The notes: generated by a model not told the origin, from the letters alone. 64,000 bases of DNA from Bryopsis sp. KO-2023 (GCA_030272585.1 BSYQ01000003.1:6262001-6326000), one strand, 5' to 3'; counted from the stretch's first letter, positions 1 to 10,838 are shown. Translations and numbers: made by a program.

Positions 1-640
1 TCTCCTGCCCAGTCCCCGGCTCCTTCCCTGCCCTGCCCGTGCCGCGTCCCCTGCCCACTCCCACCTCGCCTCGGCACGAGCATGCTTGCATGCTTCGCCG
101 CCCACCGGAGCTTAACCCCTTGGAGCAGGAGAAAAATGTATGGATCTTTTATGGTGAATTGTCCCCAGAACTGTTTTCTTTTTCACTATAATTGTTGGTT
201 GGCTGCTGAATTTTTTATTTCACATTTGCTTTTTGATTAAAACAAAAAAACAAATTTGCTTGTTCTGTGTTTTTTTTGGGGGGGTTACGAGATCAACTGT
301 TTTTTTGATTGCGAGTTCTTTTTTGTCGTTTCTTTAATCGAAGAAACAAGCAAGCCAACGTTTTTTTGTTTCTTTTTCTTTCTCCCATTTTTTCCCCCTC
401 TATTGGAACAAATGCATTTTTTCTGTGTTTTGGAAATAACGCCCTTCTCTACAGAATTTTTATTTGCACTTTGCTTCTTCAGAGTGTAATTTTGTTGTTC
501 GCAAATGATTTGTCATGTTTTGTTTCGCCGTGTCTCCATTTTTTTTTTCAGACCTGTTAATTCTTTTTCGTCCATGCTAACTTAGTTTCTTGTCTTGTTT
601 TTTTTTTGTTTTTTTGGTGGACTGAACCTTGGGAGTGTGT
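1..640. other. No gene recognised
   Basis: A C/T-rich opening (1-130) is followed by T-rich, low-complexity DNA. No open frame here has credible protein composition; the short frames are rich in Phe and Leu because of poly-T runs. It may be intron or 3' flank of a gene lying to the left of the window, but nothing in the sequence decides this. Confidence 0.5.
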
Positions 641-980
641 GGATCAGGTGTGGGGGGCGTAGGGCTGGGGAAGCTTCCCTTCCCCAGTTCTTGCCCTCAC
701 ACGAAGAAGCTGATGGCGGCGGCAGCTCCGTGGCGGGAGGTCTTGGGTGGCAGCGGGGTCGAGGAGCGGCTGGGAGGGGTGGGGTGGCGTGGGGCAGGGG
801 TTAGGGTTGGGGAGAGGGGGTCAGGGTCGGGGTGGAGAGGGCGGGTGCTGGGGTGGGGTGGGAGTGGGTAGGGGGCGTGGCACGGGTGGGGTAGGGAAGG
901 AGTCGGGGGCTGGGCAGGGGGAGGGGGGTTGGGCTTGGGTGGAGCGGGAGGAAAGCGGAGGCGGGGTGTGGGGGTTCCAT
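641..980 (+). repeat. G-rich degenerate minisatellite, G-quadruplex-prone
   Basis: About 340 bases are dominated by GGGG, GGGTGG and GGGAG words on the plus strand, including one internal GGGGTTAGGGTTGGGG stretch. Many runs of three or more G lie within short spacing, which is the sequence requirement for intramolecular G-quadruplexes. Open frames across it encode only Gly, Arg and Trp-rich strings and are not genes. Confidence 0.75.
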
Positions 981-1559
981 TTTTGAAATATGGTAAGCCA
1001 TTTCCCTTTATGCTTCCTTTATTTCCGTTTGAAATGGTTGGTATTTTTGTCTAACACGTTTTAAACATAAACCTATTCACACGAATCAATTGATTTTTTT
1101 TTTTCTTTCGCAACTATCCATGATTTACCCTGACGAGTGTTTGAGGAGTGCCGTTTTTTTTTTTCAGGTTCAAAGGGTTCTGTGTGGGAGCACAGGGAAC
1201 TGATGCGAAGTCTCTCAAATCATGCTAGCCTGCAAAATCTCACCCACTGGTGAATTCGTCTCGCACTGCGCAACTGATTGCTGTCCAAGCGTTGGTGCTC
1301 TTCTGGGCTGAGCAATTGTTTTATTTTTGTTTTTTGGAGAAAGGGACCAGCAAGGGTGCTCTGGTTGGAACAAACTACAATTGATTCTTAAAAAAAAAAA
1401 ATTAAAAAGAGGGCAAGGACAGGCATATTGACTCATAAGCTCCACTGAGGGATTTGTCTTTATATTGGACCGGGGATGGCAGGATAAAAAAGGAAAAGAA
1501 GACAAAATGGGGGAAAATGAGCAGTTTAGTGACTATCAGGGTGATGTGGGCTGGGCTGA

Positions 1560-3150
1560 GCTGTACATTATTCTTGTACATTAGTGACTCTGTACTGCTG
1601 TATATTGGCATGTACATTACGACTATATATTGCTGTGCATTAGTTTTTGTACATTACTGACTGTACATTGCTGTACATTAGTTTTTGTACATTACTGACT
1701 GTACATTTCTGTACAATAGTTTTTGTACAATATCGACTGTACATTATTGCCTGTAGGAACATGGGATTCAGGGGGGAAAAAAAGGTGTTTAAGAAAATAG
1801 TTTAAAAAGAAAAAAGAAAAGGCAAAGGGTGTTAAAAAAAGGAGGTTAAGAAAGGAAAAATATCAAAAGAGTGTAAAGAAAAAAACAAAAAAAGAAAGAG
1901 AAAAGGAAAACACTGAAAAAAAAGGAAGCTAAGAATAACAAGTGAAGAAAAAAGGGAGTGACAAAACAACCGTAAAAAAAAAGAGACAAAAAGTAGAGGA
2001 GAAAAAAAAAGCGGGGTCAAAGAAAAAAAAAAAGTTGAGTGTAGAAATAAAAAAGAAGAAAAGGAAGAGGGTGATTGAGAGGAAAGCAGGAAGAAAAAGC
2101 TGTTGAAAAAAACAAGAGAGTGAAAAATACACAGCAAAAAATAATAATTTCAGAAGAAAAAAGTGTTGGAAATTGGAAGAAAAAAAAAGGAGTGTTGAAA
2201 GAGGAAACATTGACAGGATTGATGGGGTTATAGCAGAGGAAAAAAATACTCCGGAAAAGATTCCAAGAAAAGGAGGAGACTGAGATGGGGTGGCTCTGTG
2301 GCAAACACTGGAGATTTCTGCAAGAATAAAACGAATGGTGAGCTTTTTGGGAGATTTTCAATAGGTGGTGGTGCTGAGACCACCATTTGAGCAGGGACCA
2401 GAAATGAGGAGGTACAGGAACTTCAAATTATTGCCTGTCAGATCAGGGGATTCAAGGGTTTAAAACTTGTTGAAAAAAGGAAAAAAGGGAGTGTGCGGAA
2501 AAAAAGAAAAAAGGATAAGGGTGTTTAAATAAGGTAAGGAAAGAAAAGCAGTTGAAAAAAAAAAAGGAAGAGAGTGTTAAAAGAAAATAACTGTTGAAAA
2601 AACAGTTAAAGAAAAAAAAACAAGACAAGAAACAGGAATGGAGAGAAAAAAAAGTGTTTGAAATGAAAACTTACTCCTTTTTCATTTCAAAAGTGTAGGA
2701 AGAAAAAAAAAGAGAGAGAGAGAGTTAGAAAGCAAAAGGAAGATTGTACATTATTGACTGTACATTTTTTGTACAGTACTTTTGTATATTATTTCCTGTA
2801 CATTTTTTGAACAGTACTTCTGTATATTATTTCCTGTACATTTTTTGTACAGTAGTCTTGTGTATTAAGACTGTACAGTTTTGTACATTATTGCATGTAG
2901 GAACATGGGATTCAGGGGTTTAAAAAAAAAAAAGTGCTGAAAAAGAAAAAATAAGAGTGTGAAAAGAAAAAAAGAAAAAGAAAAGGATGTTAAAAAATGG
3001 TCACTACAGAAAGGAAAACAGGGGGGGGGGGGCAGGTTGAGAAAAAAACAAAAAAGATGCACGGACAAGGGGAAAAAAAAAAGTAAGAGACGAGAACAAA
3101 AGAAAGAGAAAATATGCATGGATCAAAAAAGGAAAAGATAACTTCGGAGA
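1560..3150. repeat. Compound tandem repeat: TGTACATT arrays plus A-rich purine blocks
   Basis: Short GTACATT/TGTACA units cluster at about 1565-1750 and again at 2745-2895. Each cluster runs into the same junction, a TAGGAACATGGGATTCAGG word (about 1755 and 2898), and then into a long GAAAAAA-rich purine tract. A third, diverged junction (GCCTGTCAGATCAGGGGATTC) lies near 2430. The arrangement suggests a higher-order unit of array + junction + purine tract repeated about three times. No coding sequence is supported; the long minus-strand frames here are Phe/Leu strings read from poly-T. Confidence 0.7.
1800..2450 (+). repeat. Dispersed repeat, copy A
   Basis: This segment (A-rich purine block followed by a unique-looking tail) recurs in diverged form at about 5570-6200. 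Shared words in the same order include AAGAAAAGGAG, ACTGAGATGGGGTGG, TCTGTGGCAAA, ACTGGAG, TTTCAAT and GGTGGTGGTGCTG. It may be an old mobile element or a segmental duplication; no coding capacity is visible. Confidence 0.7.
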
Positions 3151-6100
3151 GTTCCTTTTGAATCTTGTTTTTTCGAAAGGAGATTGGAGCAAGATTGTGG
3201 AGTCCGCAGGATGGACCTCTCTTTCAATCGAATTATTCTGTGAAGATGATGGAAGCCAGCAAGATCTGGACGTCAAGGTAAGGGTGGAAGCAATATCGTA
3301 TTTTTCCTTGTATATTTTTTTTGCTATTTTTCCATCATCCAGTGGTGACAGAATTTTAATTTTGAAACGATTGTGTGCAGATCATTGATATTTGATTTTG
3401 ATGCTCCACAGGTTGCAGACCAGCCAACTCCGAGCCAGAACTTGTTCCAAAAAAAGCCTCTCTCTCTTTCTCAAGGTCATATTTCGGTTTCTTTCAAGTT
3501 TCAAGCAACATCCAAAGTTCAACTGCCTTTTCCTGGCAGATCCATTACGTGAATCAATCACTCAATGTGACATACAAGGGTGTATCTTCTCTCAAAGGTG
3601 CTGATTCAATTTCTCAACGGCTTTCGTTTTCATCAAAAAGGCACGACAAACACGCTTCACAGAACAATTTTGGAAATAATTTTCAACAGATGGGTGGAGA
3701 TGTGGAGCATCGATCCCCAAAGCGAGCGCTCTATGTTTTTCTTGACTTTTTTTTTCAATCAATCAAACAGCTTGATTTCATTCCAAGCACACATAATTGA
3801 TTTTCTGGACCATATTTTTCTCAAGATGGATTCGAGATGGATTTAATCACCCTTAACTAACTTTGAGTGGTGGAAGGCGTATTTTGGTCGAGTTTTTCGA
3901 GAACAACCAACTTGAATTGATATTTGATGACCTTCGCATATTGCTCCAGAGTTTTACTCTGTCTTGCACAAGCAGAACTCAAAAAAACAGTTGGATTTCA
4001 ACGATCGGCTGGAACATAAATGCAAACCCTTTGGACTGTCAATGACGTATCTTTTGAGCAGCCCTCCCAAAACAATATTTCCTCCGTCAAGTTGTGTCTT
4101 TTGAATGCAATGCAACATGGTAGCCCCGACGATGAAAATTCAGAGGGGCTCCAAGGTTTTTTCTTTTTAAGAGAGTTGTTATTGATCAACTGAGTGGTAT
4201 ATTGTATCCAATATTTGTTTTGCTTCAAGATATTTCTTAAATTCACTTTGGCGAGCGTCGTTTCAAAAATCATGTCATCGCAGGTTTACCAAAAACAAAT
4301 CTCAACAGTGGTGATGATCCACAATCAACTATGCAGTTATCTTTTCCAAAAGTCAAAAAGTTTGTTCGGTGGGCTGGGAAATTGGAATATTTTTATTCCA
4401 TGGTTTTTCCAGAGTTTTCAAGCTGTGCCGTGAAATTGTGTGACCTCGAGAGGTGGAGGTTTCCGAAAAACCATTTTTTCCAGGAGTGCAGGTGAGAAAT
4501 ACAGAAATGGAATGTTGCACTGAAAAAGGGGGATCAAGGAGAGAACAGTGGATATGTTAATTCTTGTTTTAGCTTCTGCTAAGAACCTCACTCCTCAGTG
4601 GCTGGCTGGAGATGGTTTTTTTTGTTGAGTGATGGGGAAGGAAATGACTTTGATTTGTGGATCTTGGTTGTTGCTTTTCCGACAGATTTTTGTTTCATTA
4701 TTTTTCTTTTTTCTTTTTTCTTTTTCGGCAGTTGTGGGCCACTAAGAATCGCATTGAAGAGTCTCGAGATTTATCACGATCGACACATTTGAGATGCCCA
4801 GCCATTAAATGGGTCACCCGCTTTCATCATCCAGCAAGGGGGGCTACTACTGAGGATATGCACTGTTGTTTCGACAAGAATCAATGGGATTTGGTGAGAT
4901 TTTTGCCTACCTGGGCTCTGATTGCTATTTTGCTTTCTCAAATGAAATGGTCACCAACTGAAATTTTTTGTTTTGCCTGTCAGGGAATTGTGGATGATAC
5001 TCAAGTGTCGAAATTCTGGACGTCGTTGTCAAATAATTGGGGAGAATTCGAACCACGATTGGGAAAAATAAAAACATACGAGGCTGGAGTGTGCAAGGCA
5101 CCGATTCGATATTTTGGAACCATGTCAGACAGCTGCTGCACATCAATCACAAATTGGACGAAACGCACCATGCCGAACAGAAGCTAGAAATTCAACCCCT
5201 CGGAAGCAAGAGATGGAGAACTATTTTGTGGAGAGTGTGGATTGCCCAGCAATGTGACGCCATCAGTGAAAAATACATGGGAATCAGTATTTTTTATTTA
5301 TTTTTTTGGTTCTTTATGGCTTGAATGAGAGGCAGACTGACATGAAGACGGATGGGGATTTAGATGAGATTTATTTTATGTATCTTCGTGGATCTGATGG
5401 TTCAGTGGGTAGTCGTGGAGGAGGCTGAATGGGTTAGTGTAATTTGAATATGCCAGATTGGTGGATGTCTGGAGCAATCTGTCCTGCTCGAAAAAGTTTT
5501 GTTGGTTAAAAATCAGGTCTTTTTGGCTTTTCGAGGTTGAGAAAAAGCCGTTGAAATAATAATAAAAAAAAGTAGTGAAAAAAACTTTTACCAAAAACAA
5601 ATTTAGGAAAAACAAATGTGTTATGAAAAGGAGGTTAAGGACATGAAATGAAAAAGAAGGGAGAAAAAAAAAGGGAGTGGAAAAAGAACGGTGAAAAATA
5701 AGAGACGAGAAAAAGGAGTGGAGAAAAAAACACACAAGTGCTGTGAAAAAAAAAAAAAATGGAAGAGAGTTCAAAAACATGAGGAGGAAAAAGCTGTTGA
5801 AAAAAACGATAGACTGAAAAAAGAACAGCAAAAAAAAACAAAGGACCGAAAAAATTAGTTCAGAAAAACAGTTTTTTAATGTTGGATAAAAAAGAGGCGA
5901 CAGTGACAAAAGTTATGGGGCTATATGCGTCAGACTCGGCCGGAATACTTGGTGGAACATTGTGGTGAATGAGGGCCATTTTTTTACTGTTGGGAGGGGA
6001 GGAAGAAAATAATCTGGAAAAAGAAACTTCAAGAAAAGGAGAAACTGAGATGGGGTGGATCTGTGGCAAATACTGGAGGAATTCTGCAAGAATGGAACGA

Positions 6101-7230
6101 ACGTTCAGTCTATGGGGAGACTTTCAATGGGTGGTGGTGCTGGTGCTGGGAGCATCTGGACAGAGACCAGAAACGTGGAGGCCACGTGAAAACAGTTCTA
6201 CAGCAGCTGGTGGGTCTCCTTCAATGGGAGTGCAAAATCCCAAGTCAATCTCCCACTGATGAGAAAGGTAAACAAGCAAGAATTGGGTGATAATGGGAAG
6301 CTTCGCAATCGAAGACTCCGCTGTGGGGCTGGACGTCAAGATGGTGCAACAATATTCGTGTTATTCTTGTTATTCCTGATTCTTTCCTTGATTATTCATT
6401 TTTCATTCTTTCCATTCTTTATTTTTCATTTTTCTCCATTAGTTTGCATTGATTCTTGATTCATCTTGATTCTTGATTCTTTTCCATTGAATGTTTTTGA
6501 AAAACATTTGGGTAAGTTGGGGAAAAAAAAATATGGGACAGTGAAAAGGAATTTATTTTTCCTAGGTTCAAAGAATAAGGAAAGGTGTAATACATGGATG
6601 GTGAATTAGAAAAAAAAAAATCAAAAGCAGCAAAATCGAAAAAGACAGGTTGGTATTGGAAGGGTTGCAAAAATTGATTTGTTAAAGGGCGGTGTGTGGA
6701 ATATGCAGGATTTGGGGAGAACAACAAAACCAAAAACTTGGTTTTGTGTTTGGCTGTGGAGGAATTTGCCTGTAAAATGTTGATTTTTAATATCTGTTTC
6801 TTCAGTGAAAATGAAGTCTGCCAGAATTTCCTATCGAGTTCAGCTGAAGGAGCAAAAAGTATGTGCATACAAAAGAAACCACTGTAATTTGTATCATATC
6901 TGTCATGATATAGACTCCATGTGGCACCATTGAATATTGTGGATTCGATTCAGGCAATTACCATCAGTATCAAATATCAGACGCTTGAAGTGGGAAAGTC
7001 AATGAAAATATCATTGCACAATGGTTTTTTCAGCTTCTTGTGGATATCTTGCCTGCTGAATTCTGTCTTTCCTTTTGGAATACGGATGGCAAAGGAATTG
7101 GGCGAGGAAACACTATGCAATGAACAATCAAGCAGACCTGGGACAATGAATTTGTGCAGAAATATGATCTCTTTCGATCGCTACCCTCTCAGTACTTTAT
7201 AGAGGTGCGAAGACTATAGTCTTCATTAAC
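3150..7230 (+). other. Unidentified spliced gene or decayed gene
   Basis: Several short segments look like exons, with protein-like composition between plausible AG and GT sites. Examples are a segment ending DDGSQQDLDVK before GTAAGG (3276), HYVNQSLNVTYKG ending before GTGCTG (about 3550-3597), VNDVSFEQPSQNN (about 4035-4155), a segment ending FDKNQWDL before GTGAGA (4735-4893), GIVDDTQVSKFWTSL (4984-5095) and KSARISYRVQLKEQK ending before GTATGT (about 6812-6858). Frames do not join cleanly in every case and I recognise no domain. It could be a large multi-exon gene or a degenerate one; element 1 is inserted just downstream at 7443. Limits and exon joins are tentative. Confidence 0.3.
5570..6200 (+). 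repeat. Dispersed repeat, copy B
   Basis: Second, diverged copy of the unit at 1800-2450, same orientation, again an A-rich purine block leading into the ACTGAGATGGGGTGG ... GGTGGTGGTGCTG tail. The two copies differ by scattered substitutions and small indels, so the duplication is not recent. Confidence 0.7.
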
Positions 7231-7442
7231 TAAGTTTTCATTAGCTAATGCCTCGTCTCCCCCCCAAGGAAAAATATCCCCAAAAACCAAAAAGGGAGAA
7301 AACGAGCCGCCATTTGGTCCCTGCAACAATTCCTTATTTTTTGCATATAACCCCAACAAATCCCGATAAAGTCTAAATCCAACCTGTCCATCATCATCTC
7401 CACCCCCAATCAATTTTTCATGTCCCTAATTAAATTTCCCTC

Positions 7443-7768
7443 TGTTGGACCGGGTAGAACACAAGTACTGAAAGACAGACATAAGAGCGTCACATCAACA
7501 AATTCACACAACGGACACTCATTTCTAATGAAAGTACTACCACACGATTTGACTCTGAGAGCGATGTCAAATCTGTTGAATCGACTGGTCAGTGCGGGTG
7601 AGAGGCCCATGGCAGTAGGGGATTTACGTTAGAAGTACGAGGTATGAGTCAGTGGAGGAAGTGTGAGAGTTGAGTGAGTCGGGAAGGAAAGTCTGTGAAC
7701 GGGAGTTCGGGGTTGTCTTTTTGTTGTAAGACTTTTTTTGCGGAAGGCTCGTTCTTCCAGTAACAACA
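7443..7768 (+). repeat. Element 1 5' LTR
   Basis: 326 bp, TG...CA ends, matches 14038-14363 without visible differences. The last base also supplies the A of the first in-frame ATG of the Gag region. Confidence 0.95.
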
Positions 7769-10700
7769 TGGTTTCGGAGCGAACAGGGTGGATCCTGGCC
7801 TTTGGGGGCTTGGCTCTACTAGCCGGTATGTCGCTGCTGTTACAGCGACCACCGACGATATCAGATCAAAATGCGGCGCCGGCAACACCAGCCGGAAGGG
7901 CGCCAGCAACGTATCCCCCATCACCTCCTCCATTCTCTACGCCTCACACGCCCAGAACGTCTCCACACGAGCTCTGGCAGAGGCTGATGTGGTCGATCAG
8001 ACATCGACACTCACATCGTGCCCTACCCTCCCCTTCACCGAACCCCGCTGCTGCGTGGGACACCCTGGAGCTTGTGCAGCTTGCAGACAGGATGCACAAG
8101 CTCTGGGGTGTCTTGCGGGGATCCAACGCCAATCTGGTCGGAGCTGGGATTGCCTCCTCGCTTCTGCTGGGGTACCTCCTGAAGTTCCTCGACAAGGGTT
8201 CTGCATGGTTACGGCGGCGTAGAACAGAGACGGCGATGAGAAGGGAAGTTTTGGAGCTCGGGAGCGCGGCGCCTGCGGCTTCGGTTTCGACGGAGGGATC
8301 AGCCACGTTGGACAGACTTCGGCGGCTGCAACAAACGGAGGGGGAGACGGAGTTGGAATTTTTGCAGCGTTATTTCTTGATGTTTTTAAACACTGGACAA
8401 GCGGCGGAGGTGGAAGAGGAGAAAAAAGCGGTCAGGTTACTCGTAGCCCGGTTACCGGGAAGAGTGTTGAGCCGCGTCGTGGTGGAAACAGAGTTCGAAA
8501 AACTGACCTTCAGCGGACTTCGGGAGCTGTTGGATCGAATGAAGAGGAGGACGGAGTACAGGGAAGCAGTGCTCGCGGAAGTGAAGAAGGATGAGGAGGG
8601 AAAGACAGAAGGGAAAGTGGAGGCTAAAGCAGAACCTAATGCGGGAACGAAAGTTCTGGTGGCGGACCGGCCACCTATTCGGACAGGCGAGACCCCTCTC
8701 TGCCAGTTTTGCGGACGGAAAGGGCACTGGGAAGCGCAGTGCCGGACGAAGAGGAGAGCGCAGGTGGCGAGCGTGAACGACGATGCTTTCGGCGAGCTGC
8801 TGGAGGCAATACAAAACGAGCAGTCGTCGTCGGCGTGCCATTCGGTCGCAGCAGGGACACCCGCTGGAGATACAGTGCGCAAGCAGCTTCGTGTGAAACT
8901 CAGGTTGGAAGGAGAACAGAGAGGAAGTAATCAACTCTTCGAAGCGTTGGTCGACAGTGGAAGTGGATGCTCCATCATGCCGTGGAAGGTTTGTCAAAGA
9001 CACGGATGGGGAGTCGCTCCTCCGAAAGGAGTGTTAACGCTGACCGGGTTCAACGGAAGCAAGGAGAACGTGCGAGGGACGGTGACGCTCGACGTCAAAA
9101 TAGGACCGTGGGAGGGAAAAGAAGTGTTTCTGGTTTCGGAAAACACATCCCAGATTATCCTGGGCGTCCCCCTCCTCGCACACCTTTCCCTCACCGTCGA
9201 CTGCGCTCGCAACTGCCTCTGGGGCAAGAACGGAACGTCCATCCCTTGCCACGCAGTCATGAAGGTAGGGGAGAAGTCGGGGGAGTTAGAGCGGGGTGTG
9301 GTTCGAGTGCTGCAAGACCCCCTCACGAAAAAAGGACGCAGGATTCGTTTAGTAGGGAAGGATGGGGAGTTTCGGTTACCCCTGGGTTCGTCGTTGGTTC
9401 TGGGACCCTACGCGATTAAAACGGTTGTTCTTCCTTTTCGAATTACTGGGCCTGGCCTGTTTTCGTTAATGGCCATAGGACAACCCCACAACCTCCTTCA
9501 CTCTGTGACGACGAACTCCGACGGAAGAGTTCGACTCACGCTGTATAACGCCCAGTTGGAGGCGAGGATGCTTACTGCAAAACTGTGTTTGGTTAGCTTC
9601 AGGGTGGCTGAGGGAACGCCGGTGGTGATAGAGGAAGGAGGAGCAGAGGAGGAATGTGTCGAACAGGAGGAGGATGGTTTACTGCCCCATGGTTTGGATC
9701 TCAGAGAGAAGGAGGAAGTGGAACCTGAGGAGGAGGGGTGTTTTGGGATTGAAAAGAAGGGAGATGGAGGATGTCAAACAGTTTCTTTTCCACCACAGGA
9801 AGTGGAATCTGAGGAGGGGGGGTGTTCTGGAATAGAAAAACAGGGAGATGGAGGATGTAAAACGGTTTCTTTTCCACCACCAAAGAATGACTGTGGGTCA
9901 CTGGAAGTGTTTGACAGAACCAGTGGTTCAAAGGGCAGTTGGGGCACAATGCAGTCGAATCAGGACTGGGATTCACAAACAGGCCAGCTTGCATCTGTTG
10001 AACAGCAGTTGAGCCCAGAGGGGGACAGTAGAGTACTATCGAATTCTGCCCAAAACAGGGATATACCGACCATCAGTTCAGACTCTGGAGAACAGCATCT
10101 CAGTTCAGGGGATGGGTGTGTGTTACGGAGTTTAACAACACAGAACAGTGAGGCTGTAGCTACTGAGAATCCAACAAACAGTGCAACACTGAGGAAGAGC
10201 CAGAGCACAGCCTCTCTCACAGAACTGGATGTGAGTTCTGCTACGCACTATCCACTCAGGGACAGGATTGAGGGGAAAGACTCTGAGAATGAGGGGAGAA
10301 CACAGACATCAAACACAGACTTTGAATGTCAGCCCAATAACTATAATGCTACTGGACAGTTCATCAGTTCAGCTAGGGAGAAGGGAGGAAAGATTTTTGG
10401 CTTACAAACCAGCAGTTCAGAGGCTGTACATCACTTACCCAAGTCAGATACTCAGGGAAGGGTACAGCAGTCGAAATTCCACACACAGGAGGAGAATGTA
10501 GCTTCTGAGAGTCCTGCCAACAGTGCTACACTGGGGACAAGCCAGGGTACATTCTCCACCCCCCAGCAGGATCAATGGAGGGACTTACCAAGGGGGAGAG
10601 AGGGACAGACATGTGGGGAAAACCAAGGCACCCAGAGTGTCCTCACACCTAACCGCCTGACTGCACACAGCACTCTGCTGCAAGAAAGCAAAGCTGTAGC

Positions 10701-10800
10701 TACTGAGAGTCCTACAGACAGGGAAACATTGGGACAGAGCCAGAGTACAGTTCAGAGTTCACAAAAGGAAAAAGGGGGCTGCTCACCCGGGGGGGGGTAG
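7768..10800 (+). CDS. Element 1 Gag-protease polyprotein
   Basis: About 1010 residues from an ATG made of the last LTR base and the first two bases of the primer binding site. Near the N-terminus is a hydrophobic segment (roughly residues 7-26), and a second one lies near residues 120-140 (GAGIASSLLLGYLLKFL), unusual for Gag. A zinc knuckle CQFCGRKGHWEAQC is at 8701-8742. An aspartic protease core with DSGSG is at about 8950 and ILGVPLL near 9160. From about 9600 to the end the protein is acidic and rich in Ser, Thr and Gln, with repeats of the form ATESPTxxxTLGxxQS and GDGGCxTVSFPP. The frame stops at TAG directly after a G9 run, and the same repeat resumes in the -1 frame in Pol, so Gag-Pro and Pol are expected to be joined by frameshifting. 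Confidence 0.85.
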   Translation: MVSERTGWILAFGGLALLAGMSLLLQRPPTISDQNAAPATPAGRAPATYPPSPPPFSTPHTPRTSPHELWQRLMWSIRHRHSHRALPSPSPNPAAAWDTLELVQLADRMHKLWGVLRGSNANLVGAGIASSLLLGYLLKFLDKGSAWLRRRRTETAMRREVLELGSAAPAASVSTEGSATLDRLRRLQQTEGETELEFLQRYFLMFLNTGQAAEVEEEKKAVRLLVARLPGRVLSRVVVETEFEKLTFSGLRELLDRMKRRTEYREAVLAEVKKDEEGKTEGKVEAKAEPNAGTKVLVADRPPIRTGETPLCQFCGRKGHWEAQCRTKRRAQVASVNDDAFGELLEAIQNEQSSSACHSVAAGTPAGDTVRKQLRVKLRLEGEQRGSNQLFEALVDSGSGCSIMPWKVCQRHGWGVAPPKGVLTLTGFNGSKENVRGTVTLDVKIGPWEGKEVFLVSENTSQIILGVPLLAHLSLTVDCARNCLWGKNGTSIPCHAVMKVGEKSGELERGVVRVLQDPLTKKGRRIRLVGKDGEFRLPLGSSLVLGPYAIKTVVLPFRITGPGLFSLMAIGQPHNLLHSVTTNSDGRVRLTLYNAQLEARMLTAKLCLVSFRVAEGTPVVIEEGGAEEECVEQEEDGLLPHGLDLREKEEVEPEEEGCFGIEKKGDGGCQTVSFPPQEVESEEGGCSGIEKQGDGGCKTVSFPPPKNDCGSLEVFDRTSGSKGSWGTMQSNQDWDSQTGQLASVEQQLSPEGDSRVLSNSAQNRDIPTISSDSGEQHLSSGDGCVLRSLTTQNSEAVATENPTNSATLRKSQSTASLTELDVSSATHYPLRDRIEGKDSENEGRTQTSNTDFECQPNNYNATGQFISSAREKGGKIFGLQTSSSEAVHHLPKSDTQGRVQQSKFHTQEENVASESPANSATLGTSQGTFSTPQQDQWRDLPRGREGQTCGENQGTQSVLTPNRLTAHSTLLQESKAVATESPTDRETLGQSQSTVQSSQKEKGGCSPGGG
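7769..7780 (+). promoter_or_regulatory. Element 1 primer binding site
   Basis: TGGTTTCGGAGC lies with no spacer after the LTR end. The same 12 bases follow the 5' LTRs of elements 2 and 3, so all three families probably prime from one tRNA with 3' end GCTCCGAAACCA. This differs at two positions from the plant initiator-Met PBS TGGTATCAGAGC. Confidence 0.75.
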
Positions 10801-10838
10801 TCGGGGCAGTGGAACAAACACACAATGAGGGACCGACT
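10789..10838 (+). promoter_or_regulatory. Element 1 Gag-Pro/Pol -1 frame change on G9
   Basis: Codons CCC GGG GGG GGG TAG end the upstream frame. The downstream pol frame is offset by -1 and reads on through the run as GGG GTA GTC. The repeat motif TESPT occurs on both sides of the junction, which shows that the two frames belong together. AGTCGG (10799-10804) can pair with CCGACT (10833-10838). The site is either programmed -1 slippage on G GGG GGG or a homopolymer indel. Confidence 0.6.

Noticed and set aside
780..860. Interstitial telomere array
   Set aside because: Only one TTAGGG-like word in a generally G-rich tract; no tandem telomere units.
1600..1760. Array of Pumilio binding sites
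   Set aside because: The units read TGTACATT, not the strict TGTANATA consensus, and there is no evidence of transcription; left as a repeat.
5376..5909. 177-codon minus-strand frame rich in Phe and Leu
   Set aside because: It is poly-T read in frame (complement of the purine-rich repeat), not a membrane protein.
8370..9326. Antisense frames of 110-183 codons within element 1
   Set aside because: Mirror frames of a GC-rich coding region; no motifs.
10799..10838. AGTCGG/CCGACT pairing as a proven frameshift stimulator
   Set aside because: Only 6 bp, a 28-nt loop and almost no spacer after the G run; kept only as a note, not as a supported structure.
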